Source: Pseudomonas antarctica
GTDB lineage: Bacteria; Pseudomonadota; Gammaproteobacteria; Pseudomonadales; Pseudomonadaceae
Assembly: GCF_001647715.1 (NCBI RefSeq)
Contig: NZ_CP015600.1
Location: forward strand, 3,658,001-3,722,000
Reading direction: 5' to 3'
DNA: 64,000 bases
A model generated the notes under the pieces. It did not search any database. It saw only the letters and a list, made by a program, of their open reading frames with translations, and was not told where the DNA came from. The translations under genes and the position numbers were made by a program. Of this stretch, positions 8,861-17,650 are shown piece after piece (position 1 is the first letter of the stretch; every line of letters starts with the position of its first letter).

Positions 8861-9500
8861 ACCCGGCGTGGTGCTGATCGTCGACGACACCCCGGACAAC
8901 CTCGCCATGCTCTCCGATGCCCTCGACGACGCCGGCTACATGGTGCTGGTCGCCCTCGACGGCCTCAGCGCGCTGAACCGCGTGCAACGACGGCGCCCGG
9001 ACCTGATCCTGCTGGACGCGATGATGCCCGGCCTGGATGGCTTCGAAACCTGCCGCCGGCTCAAGGCGCAGCCCGCCAGCGCAGACATCCCGGTGGTGTT
9101 CATGACCGGGCTGACCGACAGCAAGCATGTGGTGCAGGGCTTTGAAGTGGGCGGCAGCGACTATGTGACCAAGCCGATCCAGACCGATGAGGTATTGGCA
9201 CGGGTGGCAGCGCATTTGCGCACGTCACGCATTTTGCTCTCGGCACGGGCGGCCACGCAGCCGAGTGTGTTGACCCTGGAAGACGCACCGGCGCAGCGGC
9301 TGTTGTCGGCCAGGTTCCAACTGACCGAGCGCGAGGTGGAAGTGCTGCGCTGGGTGGCGTGCGGCAAGACCAATCGGGATATCGGCGATATTTTGGGGTT
9401 GAGCCCCAGGACGGTGAACAAGCATCTGGAGCATGTGTATGTGAAATTGGGGGTGGAGACTCGCACGGCCGCCACGTCAGTAGCATTGGCCGCAATCTGA
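8835..9500 (+). CDS. LuxR/NarL-family response regulator
   Basis: This is a 221-residue regulator. The receiver (about residues 10-125) has acidic residues in LIVDDTPDN, the phospho-acceptor Asp in LILLDAMMPG, and Lys in YVTKPI. The C-terminal helix-turn-helix is LTEREVEVLRWVACGKTNRDIG...SPRTVNKHLEHVYVKL. The start at 8835 has AAGGAGG six bases upstream and lies inside the kinase gene, so the two are translationally coupled. It is the likely partner of the hybrid kinase. It probably activates the urt operon and the partial gene through the shared ATACGTCA motif (inference). Confidence 0.88.
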   Translation: MNALTRSTEPGVVLIVDDTPDNLAMLSDALDDAGYMVLVALDGLSALNRVQRRRPDLILLDAMMPGLDGFETCRRLKAQPASADIPVVFMTGLTDSKHVVQGFEVGGSDYVTKPIQTDEVLARVAAHLRTSRILLSARAATQPSVLTLEDAPAQRLLSARFQLTEREVEVLRWVACGKTNRDIGDILGLSPRTVNKHLEHVYVKLGVETRTAATSVALAAI

Positions 9501-9505
9501 AAAAG

Positions 9506-9592
9506 GTGGGAGCGGGCTTGCTCGCGAAAGCGGTGTGTCAGTTGACCTATCCATAACTGATCTATCGCATTCGCGAGCAAGCCCGCTCCCAC
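9506..9592. repeat. REPIN, GTGGGAGCGGGCTTGCTCGC type
   Basis: The inverted arms start at 9506 and end at 9592. The arm sequence differs from the elements in the urt region (CGGGCTTGCTCGCGAA instead of CTGGCTTGCCTGCGAT), so at least two REPIN subfamilies are present. It lies between convergent genes. Confidence 0.9.
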
Positions 9593-9620
9593 ACTGATTC
9601 TTCATCGTGGCGGAGATACG

Positions 9621-10451
9621 TTACCCACCAAAGGTCTGCGACGGCCTGCGCAACGTCGGATCAAACGGGTTGATCCTCGGCCCAATCGCCGCCGCTTCGC
9701 GCTTGAGCAACTCCACCACCATCGGCATGCGGCTCGGCCCCAATCGATCACTGATGGTCGCCACACTCAGTGCCGCCACCGCATGCCCGTCCCGATTGAG
9801 GATCGGCACCGCCACCCCCGCCATGCCTTCCAACACGCCGGTATTGCGCGCTGCATAGCCCAGGCGCCGCACGTTCTCGACCTCCGAGCGCAACAGCACT
9901 TCGTCATACAGGTGAAAATCCTTGAGCCGTGGCAGGTTGTAGCGAATCACCGTCTCACGCTCTTCCTCCGGCAAGAACGCCAGAATCGCCAAACTGCCCT
10001 GCCCCACGCCCAACGCCACGCGCCCACCGATATCGCCGGTAAACGTGCGGATCGGGTACGGCCCCTCGCTGCGGTCCAGGCAGATCGCATCAAAGCCGCT
10101 ACGCGCCAGCAGGAACAGCGAATCGCCCAGAGAAGCGCTCAGGCGCAACATGCTCGGCCGCACCAGGTCGCGCAGGTTGCCGGTCTTGCCCGCGTTCGCT
10201 GCCAGCGCGAAGAACTCCAGGCTCAAGCGATAGCGTTTGCTGCGCGCGTCCTGCTCGACCATGCCTTCGTCGATCAGGCTGCGCAGCAGGCGGTGGGTGG
10301 TGGGTTGCGACAGGCCGACCTGCTGCGCGAGCTGGGTGACGCGTTCGCCGCCTTCCGGCACCTCGCCCAGAGTACGCAGCAGCGCGAACAGACGAGACAC
10401 CCCGCCCGCGCCGACTTCTTTACTCGCTTCATTCCGCTCAGTGGAATCCAT
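9621..10451 (-). CDS. IclR-family transcriptional regulator
   Basis: This 276-residue regulator has an N-terminal winged helix (VSRLFALLRTLGE...VTQLAQQVGLSQPTTHRLLRSL, about residues 20-75) and a C-terminal IclR effector domain (GDSLFLLARSG...VAVPILNRDGHAVAALSVA). The frame is open far upstream. I chose MDSTERNE at 10451 because it gives the family length; its ribosome site (GGTTGAG) is weak, so the start is uncertain. It is divergent from the ABC/dehydrogenase operon and is its likely regulator. Confidence 0.85.
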   Translation of the reverse strand: MDSTERNEASKEVGAGGVSRLFALLRTLGEVPEGGERVTQLAQQVGLSQPTTHRLLRSLIDEGMVEQDARSKRYRLSLEFFALAANAGKTGNLRDLVRPSMLRLSASLGDSLFLLARSGFDAICLDRSEGPYPIRTFTGDIGGRVALGVGQGSLAILAFLPEEERETVIRYNLPRLKDFHLYDEVLLRSEVENVRRLGYAARNTGVLEGMAGVAVPILNRDGHAVAALSVATISDRLGPSRMPMVVELLKREAAAIGPRINPFDPTLRRPSQTFGG

Positions 10452-10470
10452 AACACTCAACCCTGGCATA

Positions 10471-10520
10471 AATTCTAGTGAATGAATAAAACTGAAAATA
10501 ATAGTCCATTCAGTGAAATT
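10471..10520. promoter_or_regulatory. Inverted half sites in the IclR/ABC divergent promoter
   Basis: AATTCTAGTGAATGAA at 10471-10486 and the inverse of a related sequence (AATTTCACTGAATGGA on the minus strand) at 10505-10520 face each other across 18 bases. The region is AT-rich compared with its surroundings. This is a candidate IclR operator pair; the match is imperfect. Confidence 0.35.
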
Positions 10521-10693
10521 CCATCTTCCGCCCATCCTAGTCTTCGTCCTAATCTGCGTCCACAGGGGCGAAATGAACAACAAATGGCAGCCGACTCGAG
10601 ATCGAGCGCCAACGCACCCGCAACACTCTTTTCGCATCTGCCCAAAACAAAAAAGCGCGTTTCGACGCGACTCAAAAAAGGTGGAACGCAGAC

Positions 10694-11722
10694 ATGGCAT
10701 TTCTCCAACTCAACGCCTTGAGCAAACGCTACGGCGCCGTCGACGCGGTGGTCGCCACCGACCTTGCGGTGGAAAAAGGCGAGTTCGTTTCCCTGCTCGG
10801 CCCCTCGGGATGCGGCAAGACCACCACCCTGCAAATGATCGCCGGCTTCGTCGACGTGAGCGGCGGGCAGATTCTGCTCGACGGGCGTGACATCACCCAC
10901 GCCAAACCCGCCACCCGGGGCCTGGGCGTGGTGTTCCAAAGCTACGCGCTGTTCCCGCATATGACCGTGCGCGACAACGTCGCCTTCGGCCTGAAGATGC
11001 GCAAGGTGCCGGCCGCCGAAATCGCCAGCAAAGTCAAAACCGTGCTCGACCTGGTGCGCCTGGCACCACACGCCGAGCGCTACCCGCGTGAACTGTCCGG
11101 CGGCCAGCGCCAGCGTGTGGCCCTGGCCCGTGCCTTGGTGATCGAGCCGCCGGTGTTGCTGCTGGACGAACCGCTGTCCAACCTTGACGCCAACTTGCGC
11201 GAAGAAATGCAGTTTGAAATTCGCCGCATCCAGTGCGCCGTGGGCATCACCACCTTGATGGTCACCCACGACCAGGCCGAAGCGCTGTCCATCAGCGACC
11301 GCGTGGTGGTGATGCAGGCCGGGCGCGTGACCCAGATCGACGCGCCGTACAAACTGTATGAGCACCCGCGCACACGCTTCATCTCGGATTTTGTCGGCAA
11401 AGCCAACCTGCTGCCGGGCGACTATGACGAACTCGGCGCCCCACAGGTGCGCCACGCCAGCGGCGATGGTGAACTGACCCTGAGCCTGCGCCCGGAAAAA
11501 ATCACCCTGGTGGAGGCCGGCACCGGGCGCGTGCAAGGCAAAGTCCTCGACAGTTACTTCTTCGGCAGCCAATGGCTGTACCGCATCCACACCACCCTCG
11601 GCGAAATCACCGTGGTACGCAGCAACGACGGCAGTGCGCCGCTCGGCTGCGGTGCGGCGGTGGGCCTGGACTGGCACGCCGGCCTGCTGCGCGTGTTGGC
11701 GGCGGATGAGGTGCGCGCATGA
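10694..11722 (+). CDS. PotA-type ABC transporter ATP-binding protein
   Basis: This 342-residue ATPase belongs to a spermidine/putrescine-type importer. Walker A is GPSGCGKTT (about 36-44), the signature LSGGQRQR, Walker B VLLLDEPLSNLD, and the switch His is in VTHDQAEA. The last about 100 residues form a TOBE-like domain (SLRPEKITLVEAG). It is the first gene of a seven-gene operon, with AAGGTGG nine bases before the ATG. It overlaps the first permease gene by four bases (ATGA). Confidence 0.9.
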   Translation: MAFLQLNALSKRYGAVDAVVATDLAVEKGEFVSLLGPSGCGKTTTLQMIAGFVDVSGGQILLDGRDITHAKPATRGLGVVFQSYALFPHMTVRDNVAFGLKMRKVPAAEIASKVKTVLDLVRLAPHAERYPRELSGGQRQRVALARALVIEPPVLLLDEPLSNLDANLREEMQFEIRRIQCAVGITTLMVTHDQAEALSISDRVVVMQAGRVTQIDAPYKLYEHPRTRFISDFVGKANLLPGDYDELGAPQVRHASGDGELTLSLRPEKITLVEAGTGRVQGKVLDSYFFGSQWLYRIHTTLGEITVVRSNDGSAPLGCGAAVGLDWHAGLLRVLAADEVRA

Positions 11723-12564
11723 GTCGGGGTTATGTGTTGTCGTTGCCGGCCCTGGCGTTGTTTACCGGGCTGCTGATTCTGCCGCTGCTGATGACGTTGG
11801 TGTTGTCGTTCAACGTGTTCGACTACCAGGTCGGCGTGAAGGCTGATGAGTGGACCTTCGCGCATTACCTGTCGCTGTTCAGCGATTCATACTTTTACGA
11901 GATCTTCTGGCGCACCTTCTGGATCAGTGCGTTGGTGACGTTATTGTGCGTGGTCATCGGCGTGCCCGAGGCCTACATCCTCAGCCGCATGGGCACCCCG
12001 TGGCGCTCGATCTTCCTGATCCTGATCCTCACACCGCTGTTGATTTCAGTGGTGGTGCGCGCCTTCGGCTGGAGCCTGCTGCTCGGTGCAGACGGGCTGG
12101 TAAACCAGGTGATCCAGGCGCTCGGCGGGCGCCCGGTGAAACTGCTGTATACGCCGTTTGCGGTGATCATCGCGCTGGTGCACGTGATGCTGCCGTTCAT
12201 GATCATTCCGGTGTGGACCTCGCTGCAAAAGCTCGACCCGTCGGCCGAACAGGCCGCCCTGTCGCTGGGTGCGAGCCAGGCCACGGTGATGCGCAAGATC
12301 GTGTTGCCGCAGGTCATGCCCGGCGTGCTCTCCGGCACCCTGATCGTGTTCGGCCTGGCCGCCAGTTCGTTTGCGATCCCCGGCCTGCTTGGCGGGCGCC
12401 GCCTGAAAATGGTCGCTACGGTGGTATACGACCAGTACCTCTCGGAACTCAACTGGCCCATGGGCGCGACCATCGCGGTGGTGCTGCTGTTGGTCAACCT
12501 GCTGATCATGCTGAGCTGGAACCGCATGGTCGAAAGCCGCTACAAAAAGTCCCTGGGGGTTTAA
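11719..12564 (+). CDS. ABC transporter permease (PotB-like)
   Basis: This is a 281-residue inner-membrane permease with about six hydrophobic segments. The cytoplasmic EAA loop can be seen as EQAALSLGASQATVMRKIVLPQVMPG near residue 180. It is coupled by a four-base overlap to the ATPase gene and followed by the second permease after four bases. Confidence 0.9.
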   Translation: MSRGYVLSLPALALFTGLLILPLLMTLVLSFNVFDYQVGVKADEWTFAHYLSLFSDSYFYEIFWRTFWISALVTLLCVVIGVPEAYILSRMGTPWRSIFLILILTPLLISVVVRAFGWSLLLGADGLVNQVIQALGGRPVKLLYTPFAVIIALVHVMLPFMIIPVWTSLQKLDPSAEQAALSLGASQATVMRKIVLPQVMPGVLSGTLIVFGLAASSFAIPGLLGGRRLKMVATVVYDQYLSELNWPMGATIAVVLLLVNLLIMLSWNRMVESRYKKSLGV

Positions 12565-12568
12565 GCGC

Positions 12569-13363
12569 ATGTCCAGAAACGGTCCTTTGGCCCTCGGTTT
12601 TCATGGCCTGGTGGTGCTGTTCATGATGGCGCCGCTGGTGGTGGTGTGCCTGGTGGCCTTCACCCCGGAAAACACCTTGAGCCTGCCCACATCAGGCTTC
12701 TCCCTGCGCTGGTTTCGCGCGGTGTTCGAGCGTGCCGACTTCATCCAGGCGTTCTATAACAGCCTGATCCTGGCGTTTACCGCCGCGACCCTGGCCACGC
12801 TGATCGCAGTGCCGGCGGCGTTGGCGATCAGCCGTTATCAATTCCCGGGGCGCAACTTTTTCAGTGCGTTGTTCCTGTCGCCGATCATCATCCCGCACCT
12901 GGTGCTGGGGGTGGCGATGCTGCGGTTGTTCGCACTGATGGGCGTCAACGGCAGCTTCACCTGGCTGATGCTCGCCCACGTGGTGATCATCACGCCGTAT
13001 GTGTTGCGCCTGGTGCTGGCCGCGGCTATCGGTATTGATCGCAGTGCCGAGCAGGCGGCGGAGTCACTGGGTGCCAGCCGTTTTACGCTGTTTCGTCAGA
13101 TTACCCTGCCGATGATTTTGCCCGGTGTAGCCGGCGGCTGGTTGCTGGCGTTTATCAACAGTTTCGATGAGGTGACCCTGTCGATCTTCGTCAGCTCGCC
13201 GGCCACGCAAACCTTGCCGGTGCGCATGTACGTGTACGCCACGGAGTCCATCGACCCCATGATGGCGGCGGTCTCGGCGCTGGTGATTGCGCTGACCGCA
13301 GCGACCATGATTCTGCTCGACCGGGTCTATGGCCTGGACCGCGTGCTGGTGGGGAAACATTGA
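12569..13363 (+). CDS. ABC transporter permease (PotC-like)
   Basis: This is a 264-residue second permease with about six membrane segments and the EAA loop EQAAESLGASRFTLFRQITL around residues 152-171. Together with the preceding permease it would form the channel. Its stop codon overlaps the ATG of the ferredoxin-like gene (TGATG), so transport and oxidation genes are translationally linked. Confidence 0.9.
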   Translation: MSRNGPLALGFHGLVVLFMMAPLVVVCLVAFTPENTLSLPTSGFSLRWFRAVFERADFIQAFYNSLILAFTAATLATLIAVPAALAISRYQFPGRNFFSALFLSPIIIPHLVLGVAMLRLFALMGVNGSFTWLMLAHVVIITPYVLRLVLAAAIGIDRSAEQAAESLGASRFTLFRQITLPMILPGVAGGWLLAFINSFDEVTLSIFVSSPATQTLPVRMYVYATESIDPMMAAVSALVIALTAATMILLDRVYGLDRVLVGKH

Positions 13364-13653
13364 TGGCGTTGTTCAAACGATTGGCCGAAACCGCGCGCCC
13401 TGCCCTGGCCTTCACCCTCGACGGGCAACCGGCCAAGGGCTTGCTGGGCGACACCCTGCTGACCGCTATGCTGACGTGCGCCGATCACCTGCGCGGCAGC
13501 GATTTCAGTGCCGAGCGCCGCGCCGGTTTTTGCCTGATGGGCGCCTGCCAGGATTGCTGGGTGCGCCTCGAAGACGGGCGCCGCGTGCGGGCCTGTTCGA
13601 CGCTGTTGGAAGAAGGCCAGGTGATCAGCCGCGACCCGGGGCGCCAAGCATGA
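13363..13653 (+). CDS. Small (2Fe-2S)-binding dehydrogenase subunit
   Basis: This 96-residue protein has a plant-type ferredoxin-like cluster motif: Cys57, Cys62, Cys65 and Cys78 (GFCLMGACQDCWV...RACST). It matches the small subunit of HcnABC, octopine/nopaline oxidase and D-hydroxyproline dehydrogenase complexes. The ATG overlaps the previous stop, and its own stop overlaps the next ATG. It should pass electrons between the two flavoproteins encoded next. The substrate is unknown. Confidence 0.85.
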   Translation: MALFKRLAETARPALAFTLDGQPAKGLLGDTLLTAMLTCADHLRGSDFSAERRAGFCLMGACQDCWVRLEDGRRVRACSTLLEEGQVISRDPGRQA

Positions 13654-14993
13654 AGCCGATCGTGATTGTGGGCGCAGGCCCGGCAGGCATCAGCGCGGCG
13701 CGTACCCTGCTCGACCATGGCCTCAAGCCTTGCCTGGTGGATGAAGGCCTGCGCGGTGGCGGGCAGATTTATCGGCGCCAACCGGCGAACTTCCAGCGCA
13801 CGCCCAAGCAGCTTTATGGGTTTGAAGCGCGCAAGGCCGAGGCCGTGCACCGCACCCTGGATGAGCTGGCGCCGCTGATCGACTACCGGCCGCAAACCCT
13901 GGTGTGGAACGCCGAGGACGGTCGGCTGGACATGCTGAATAACGACCGCGCGCAGAGCATCGAGTATGCCCGGATCATCGTCGCGACCGGCGCCACGGAC
14001 CGCATCCTGCCGGTGCCCGGCTGGACCTTGCCAGGCGTCTACAGCCTGGGCGCGGCGCAAATCGCCTTGAAATACCAAGGCTGCGCCATCGGTGAGCGGG
14101 TTGCATTGTGTGGCAGCGGGCCGTTGCTGTACCTGGTGGCTTACCAATACGCCAAGGCCGGCGCCAGGGTGGTCGCGGTCCTCGACAGCGCGCCCTTCAG
14201 TGCGCAGTGCCGCGCATTACCGGCGTTGCTCGGGCAACCGGTGACCCTGGCCAAAGGTTTGTATTATCGCGCCTGGCTGACGGCCCATGGAGTTCCCGTG
14301 CATCAGGGCGCAACGCTCACGCAGATTGACGGCGAACTGCGGGTCACGGGCATTCGCTGGGGTGAGCACCGATTGGACTGCGATGCCGTGGCTTTCGCCC
14401 ATGCCTTGCGCAGCGAGACACAACTGGCGGATCTGCTCGGCTGTGACTTTGCCTGGAACAGCTTGAACCGAGCCTGGTTGCCGCAACGCGACAGCGCCGG
14501 GCGCAGCAGCGTGAACGGCGTGTACCTGGCGGGCGATGGGGCCGGCATCATGGGCGCCGACGCGGCGCAAATGGCCGGTGAGCGCGCGGCATTGGCCCTG
14601 TTGGAAGATTCCGGCATCACCATCGATCAACGCCGCGCTGCCGAACTGGAGCAGCAACTGGCAGGCATCCAGCGCTTTCGCCATGGCCTGGAAACCGCCT
14701 TCCCCTTTCCTCAACAGTGGGCCGCGCAGGCGCCGGATGCGCTGATCCTGTGCCGCTGCGAGGAAGTCAGCGTCGGCGAGGTGCGGGCAGTGGTGGATGA
14801 AGGCCATTGGGAACTCAACCGCGTCAAGGCCCATTGCCGTGTCGGCATGGGCCGTTGCCAGGGCCGCATGTGCGGGCTGGCGGCAGCCGAGATTGTGGCC
14901 GAGCGCAGTGGTCGAGGGATTGAAACCGTAGGCCGCTTGCGTGGCCAGGCACCGATCAAGCCGCTGCCGTTTGGCGTGCAGGTGCAACCATGA
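13650..14993 (+). CDS. FAD/NAD(P)-dependent oxidoreductase with BFD-like [2Fe-2S] domain
   Basis: This is a 447-residue large flavoprotein subunit (HcnB/OoxA-like). The N-terminal FAD fingerprint is GAGPAG (residues 8-13), and a second nucleotide fold is at LCGSGPLLYLVA (about 152-163). The C-terminal BFD-type cluster site uses Cys368, Cys370, Cys403 and Cys408 (CRCEE...MGRCQGRMC); Cys396 is an additional cysteine. It overlaps both neighbours by four bases. It is expected to relay electrons in a heterotrimer with the small FeS subunit and the DAO-type flavoprotein. Confidence 0.88.
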   Translation: MKPIVIVGAGPAGISAARTLLDHGLKPCLVDEGLRGGGQIYRRQPANFQRTPKQLYGFEARKAEAVHRTLDELAPLIDYRPQTLVWNAEDGRLDMLNNDRAQSIEYARIIVATGATDRILPVPGWTLPGVYSLGAAQIALKYQGCAIGERVALCGSGPLLYLVAYQYAKAGARVVAVLDSAPFSAQCRALPALLGQPVTLAKGLYYRAWLTAHGVPVHQGATLTQIDGELRVTGIRWGEHRLDCDAVAFAHALRSETQLADLLGCDFAWNSLNRAWLPQRDSAGRSSVNGVYLAGDGAGIMGADAAQMAGERAALALLEDSGITIDQRRAAELEQQLAGIQRFRHGLETAFPFPQQWAAQAPDALILCRCEEVSVGEVRAVVDEGHWELNRVKAHCRVGMGRCQGRMCGLAAAEIVAERSGRGIETVGRLRGQAPIKPLPFGVQVQP

Positions 14994-16087
14994 TCGACGT
15001 CATTGTATTGGGCGGCGGGATTGTCGGTACGTCGGCGGCGCTGATGCTGGCGCACAAAGGCCAGCGTGTGGCCTTGGTCGAGCGAGATTTCTGTGGCTCT
15101 CATTCCAGCGGCGTCAACTATGGTGGCGTGCGGCGCCAGGGTCGGCCGTTGCATCAGTTGCCGTTGTCGCAACGCGCCCACCAGTTGTGGGCCGACTTGC
15201 CGGGGTTGATTGGTATTGATGGCGAATATGTTCGCTCCGGGCATTTGAAATTGGCCCGCAGCCAAGGGGATTTTGCCGCGTTGCAGGCGTATGCCGAGCA
15301 CACCCGCGGCTTTGGCTTGGGCCTGCAGTTGCTGGATTACACGCAATTGCGCGCGCGCTTTCCCTGGGTGGGCGATGTGGCGGTGGGCGCGTCACTGTGC
15401 CCTGAAGACGGCCATGCCAATCCGCGCCTGGTCTCGCCCGCCTTCGCCCGTGCAGCGCAGCGCCTCGGCGCCTCGGTACACGAGCAGGCCGACGTCATTC
15501 GCCTCGAACATGACGGCCAACGTTTCCACGTGCACTGCGCCAACGGCCTGCACCTGCAAGCACCCTGGCTGCTCAACTGTGCCGGCGCCTGGGCCGGCCA
15601 CGTCGCCGAACAGTTTGGTGAGCCGGTGCCGATCACCTCGGCGCACCCGGCGATGCTGGTCACCGAACCGCTGCCGATGGTGATGAACGTCAGCACCGGC
15701 GTTGAAGGCGGCGGGATATACGCGCGCCAGGTCGCCCGGGGCAACTGCATCCTCGGCGGCGGCCGCGGCTTTGCCCTTGGCCCGCAAACGGCGCGCCCAG
15801 GGCAAGCGGCGGTGCTGGAGATTTTGCGCAATGCCGGCGAGTTGTACCCGTTCCTCAAGGGCGCCCAGGCGATTCGCACCTGGAGTGGCACCGAAGGTTA
15901 CCTCCCCGATCATGAACCGGTGATCGGCCCAAGCAGCACCCAACCTGGCCTGCTCCACGGTTTCGGCTTTGCCGGCGCCGGGTTCCAGCTCGGCCCCGCC
16001 GTCGGTGAAGCCCTGGCAGAGATCGTCTGCGCCGGGGCCAGCCGGCAACCCATCGAAGCGTTTTCCATTCGTCGATTCCAAGCCTGA
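14990..16087 (+). CDS. DAO-family FAD-dependent oxidoreductase, catalytic subunit
   Basis: This is a 365-residue member of the D-amino-acid-oxidase/glycine-oxidase family (HcnC/OoxB-like). It has an N-terminal GGGIVGTSAA dinucleotide motif, the NYGGVRRQGR segment near residue 43, and a C-terminal HGFGFAGAGFQLGPAVGE FAD-binding segment. It probably oxidises an amine or imino acid brought in by the adjacent importer. Opines, N-methylated amino acids or D-amino acids are possible; the sequence does not decide which. Confidence 0.87.
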   Translation: MIDVIVLGGGIVGTSAALMLAHKGQRVALVERDFCGSHSSGVNYGGVRRQGRPLHQLPLSQRAHQLWADLPGLIGIDGEYVRSGHLKLARSQGDFAALQAYAEHTRGFGLGLQLLDYTQLRARFPWVGDVAVGASLCPEDGHANPRLVSPAFARAAQRLGASVHEQADVIRLEHDGQRFHVHCANGLHLQAPWLLNCAGAWAGHVAEQFGEPVPITSAHPAMLVTEPLPMVMNVSTGVEGGGIYARQVARGNCILGGGRGFALGPQTARPGQAAVLEILRNAGELYPFLKGAQAIRTWSGTEGYLPDHEPVIGPSSTQPGLLHGFGFAGAGFQLGPAVGEALAEIVCAGASRQPIEAFSIRRFQA

Positions 16088-16101
16088 GAGGAAAAACATC
16101 C

Positions 16102-17133
16102 ATGAACACACGTATCGCGCTGTCCTGCTTGCCCCTCGCGTTGCTCGCCTCCATCGCCCATGCTGCGCCGACGCTGTACCTGGGCATGAACGGCGGCACC
16201 ATGGAACGGGTGTACGCCGACAAGGTGCTGCCCGCCTTCGAGAAGGCCAATAACGTCAAGGTGGTGATCGTGCCCGGCACCTCGTCGGACATCCTCGCCA
16301 AAGTCCAGGCCAACAAAGACAACCCGCAAATGCATGTGATGTTCCTCGACGACGGCATCATGTACCGCGCCATCGCCATGGGCCTGTGCGACAAGCTCGC
16401 GCCGAGCCCGACCCTGGAGCAAATCCCGGACAAGGCGAAAATCAAGCAAGAGGCCGTGGCCGTGACCCTGGGCGTCACCGGCCTGGGCTACAACGCCAAG
16501 ATGTTCAAGGAAAAAGGCTGGGCCGCACCCACCTCGTGGATGGACCTGGCCGACCCGCGCTTCAAGGACAAAGTGGTGTTCCAGTCCCTGGCCTCCTCCA
16601 CCTTCGGCCTGCACGGCTTTCTGATGTTCAACCGCATTCAGGGTGGCTCTGAGACCAACGTGGAACCGGGTTTCAAGGCCTGGCCGAAGACTATCGGCCC
16701 CAACGTGCTGGAATACATCGCAAGCTCCGCGAAGATCTCCGAGATGGTGCAAACCGACGAGGCGGCGATCTTCCCTCTGACCCCGACGCAGGTCACCACC
16801 CAGCAACTGCTGGGTATCCCCATGGAATATGCGCAACCGAAGGAAGGCGCGGTGGTGCTCAATGTGGCCGAATGCGTGATTGCACGTAATGACCAGCCGG
16901 AATTGGCGCAGAAGCTCGCGGCCTTCCTGCTGACGGCTGAAGCCCAGGCGCCGGCGCTGGAGGAAGGCGACCAGATTCCGTCGAACCCGACCACGCCAAC
17001 AACCGACAAGACCCGTGCACGAGTCGAAGCGATGCAGAGTTACTTGCAAACGGCGATTTCGATTGATTGGGACCAGGTAAATCAGGCACGGCCGGAGTGG
17101 AATGCACGGTGGAGTCGCTCGATCGAGCGCTGA
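16102..17133 (+). CDS. Polyamine/opine-type ABC transporter substrate-binding protein
   Basis: This 343-residue periplasmic protein has a signal peptide ending AHA before APTLYLG (about residue 22). It has the PotD/SBP_bac_8-like pattern, with PAFEKANNVKVVIVPGTSSDILAK after the N-terminus and GVTGLGYNAKMF in the middle. It is the last gene of the operon, with AGAGG before the ATG. It delivers the ligand to the PotA/B/C-like membrane complex. Confidence 0.88.
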   Translation: MNTRIALSCLPLALLASIAHAAPTLYLGMNGGTMERVYADKVLPAFEKANNVKVVIVPGTSSDILAKVQANKDNPQMHVMFLDDGIMYRAIAMGLCDKLAPSPTLEQIPDKAKIKQEAVAVTLGVTGLGYNAKMFKEKGWAAPTSWMDLADPRFKDKVVFQSLASSTFGLHGFLMFNRIQGGSETNVEPGFKAWPKTIGPNVLEYIASSAKISEMVQTDEAAIFPLTPTQVTTQQLLGIPMEYAQPKEGAVVLNVAECVIARNDQPELAQKLAAFLLTAEAQAPALEEGDQIPSNPTTPTTDKTRARVEAMQSYLQTAISIDWDQVNQARPEWNARWSRSIER

Positions 17134-17274
17134 TTAAACCGGAGCAATGGGCAGCGCGCACGTGTGCGCTGTATTGCTATGGCCCTCTCGACAATCGCCC
17201 TCACCGGTGTGCCCTGGGTACGCGTTAATCTCTGCATCAGTGCAGCCCTACGCAGGGTCATCCCGCTTGCCTGG

Positions 17275-17445
17275 CGCTGAAATCGGCGGGCCTTGGTTGT
17301 GCACAGTGACTTCAGTCCTGTCCTCCCGCACCACACTGCGAATAGTCACGGCCGTAGCGGGAGCCCCCTAACGCAGTGCGTTGGCGAGCAGGTTGGCCAA
17401 GGCTCGACGAACCAAGGCCGGATCATCCCGTAGTAGTCCTCGATA
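17275..17445 (-). pseudogene. Relic of a histidine kinase ATPase domain
   Basis: The minus strand encodes, in one frame, DDPALVRRALANLLANALR, then a TAG, then GAPATAVTIRSVVRED..., VTVHNQGPPISA and another stop. This is the N-box and following strand of an HATPase domain like that of CusS-type metal-sensor kinases. The TAG stands where Tyr is usual (NALRY). The upstream kinase domains and the downstream G-boxes are missing. It is a decayed remnant with no function expected. Confidence 0.7.
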
Positions 17446-17611
17446 ACGCCATCGCGCCCGCTTTGCCGATGACGTGAACGCCTTCGCATCGCTTGCCGCC
17501 ACCCACCTTGATACCGAGGGCACAGGCGATCCGTTCGCGAAAATGGGCATCACCGTCCATAACACAGCAAAAAGACAGTGCACATTGTCAGTCTGTTTCT
17601 TTCGGCATATC

Positions 17612-17650
17612 TTGTGTAAAACTTATACAAAGACATAGCCGATGTACAAT
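17612..17650 (+). promoter_or_regulatory. Candidate photolyase promoter/operator
   Basis: An AT-rich block contains an inverted repeat (TTGTGTAA at 17612-17619 against TTATACAA at 17623-17630) and a possible -35/-10 pair, TTATAC (17623) and TACAAT (17645), 16 bases apart. TATACA and TGTACA half sites recall those of light-responsive MerR-type regulators. If this promoter is used, transcription starts downstream of the DUF393 ATGs and serves the photolyase gene. Confidence 0.3.

Noticed and set aside
7286..8908. A 540-codon minus-strand open frame opposite the hybrid kinase
   Set aside because: It is antisense to the clear HisKA, HATPase and receiver domains and shows no domain of its own.
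10431..10447. ATTCC-N7-GGAAT dyad near the IclR start as an operator
   Set aside because: It lies inside the N-terminal codons of the IclR gene, is short, and is less convincing than the pair at 10471-10520.
17150..17172. Palindromic AGCGCGCACGTGTGCGCT after the binding-protein gene as a terminator
   Set aside because: A stem can form, but there is no T-run on either strand, so it is not supported as an intrinsic terminator.
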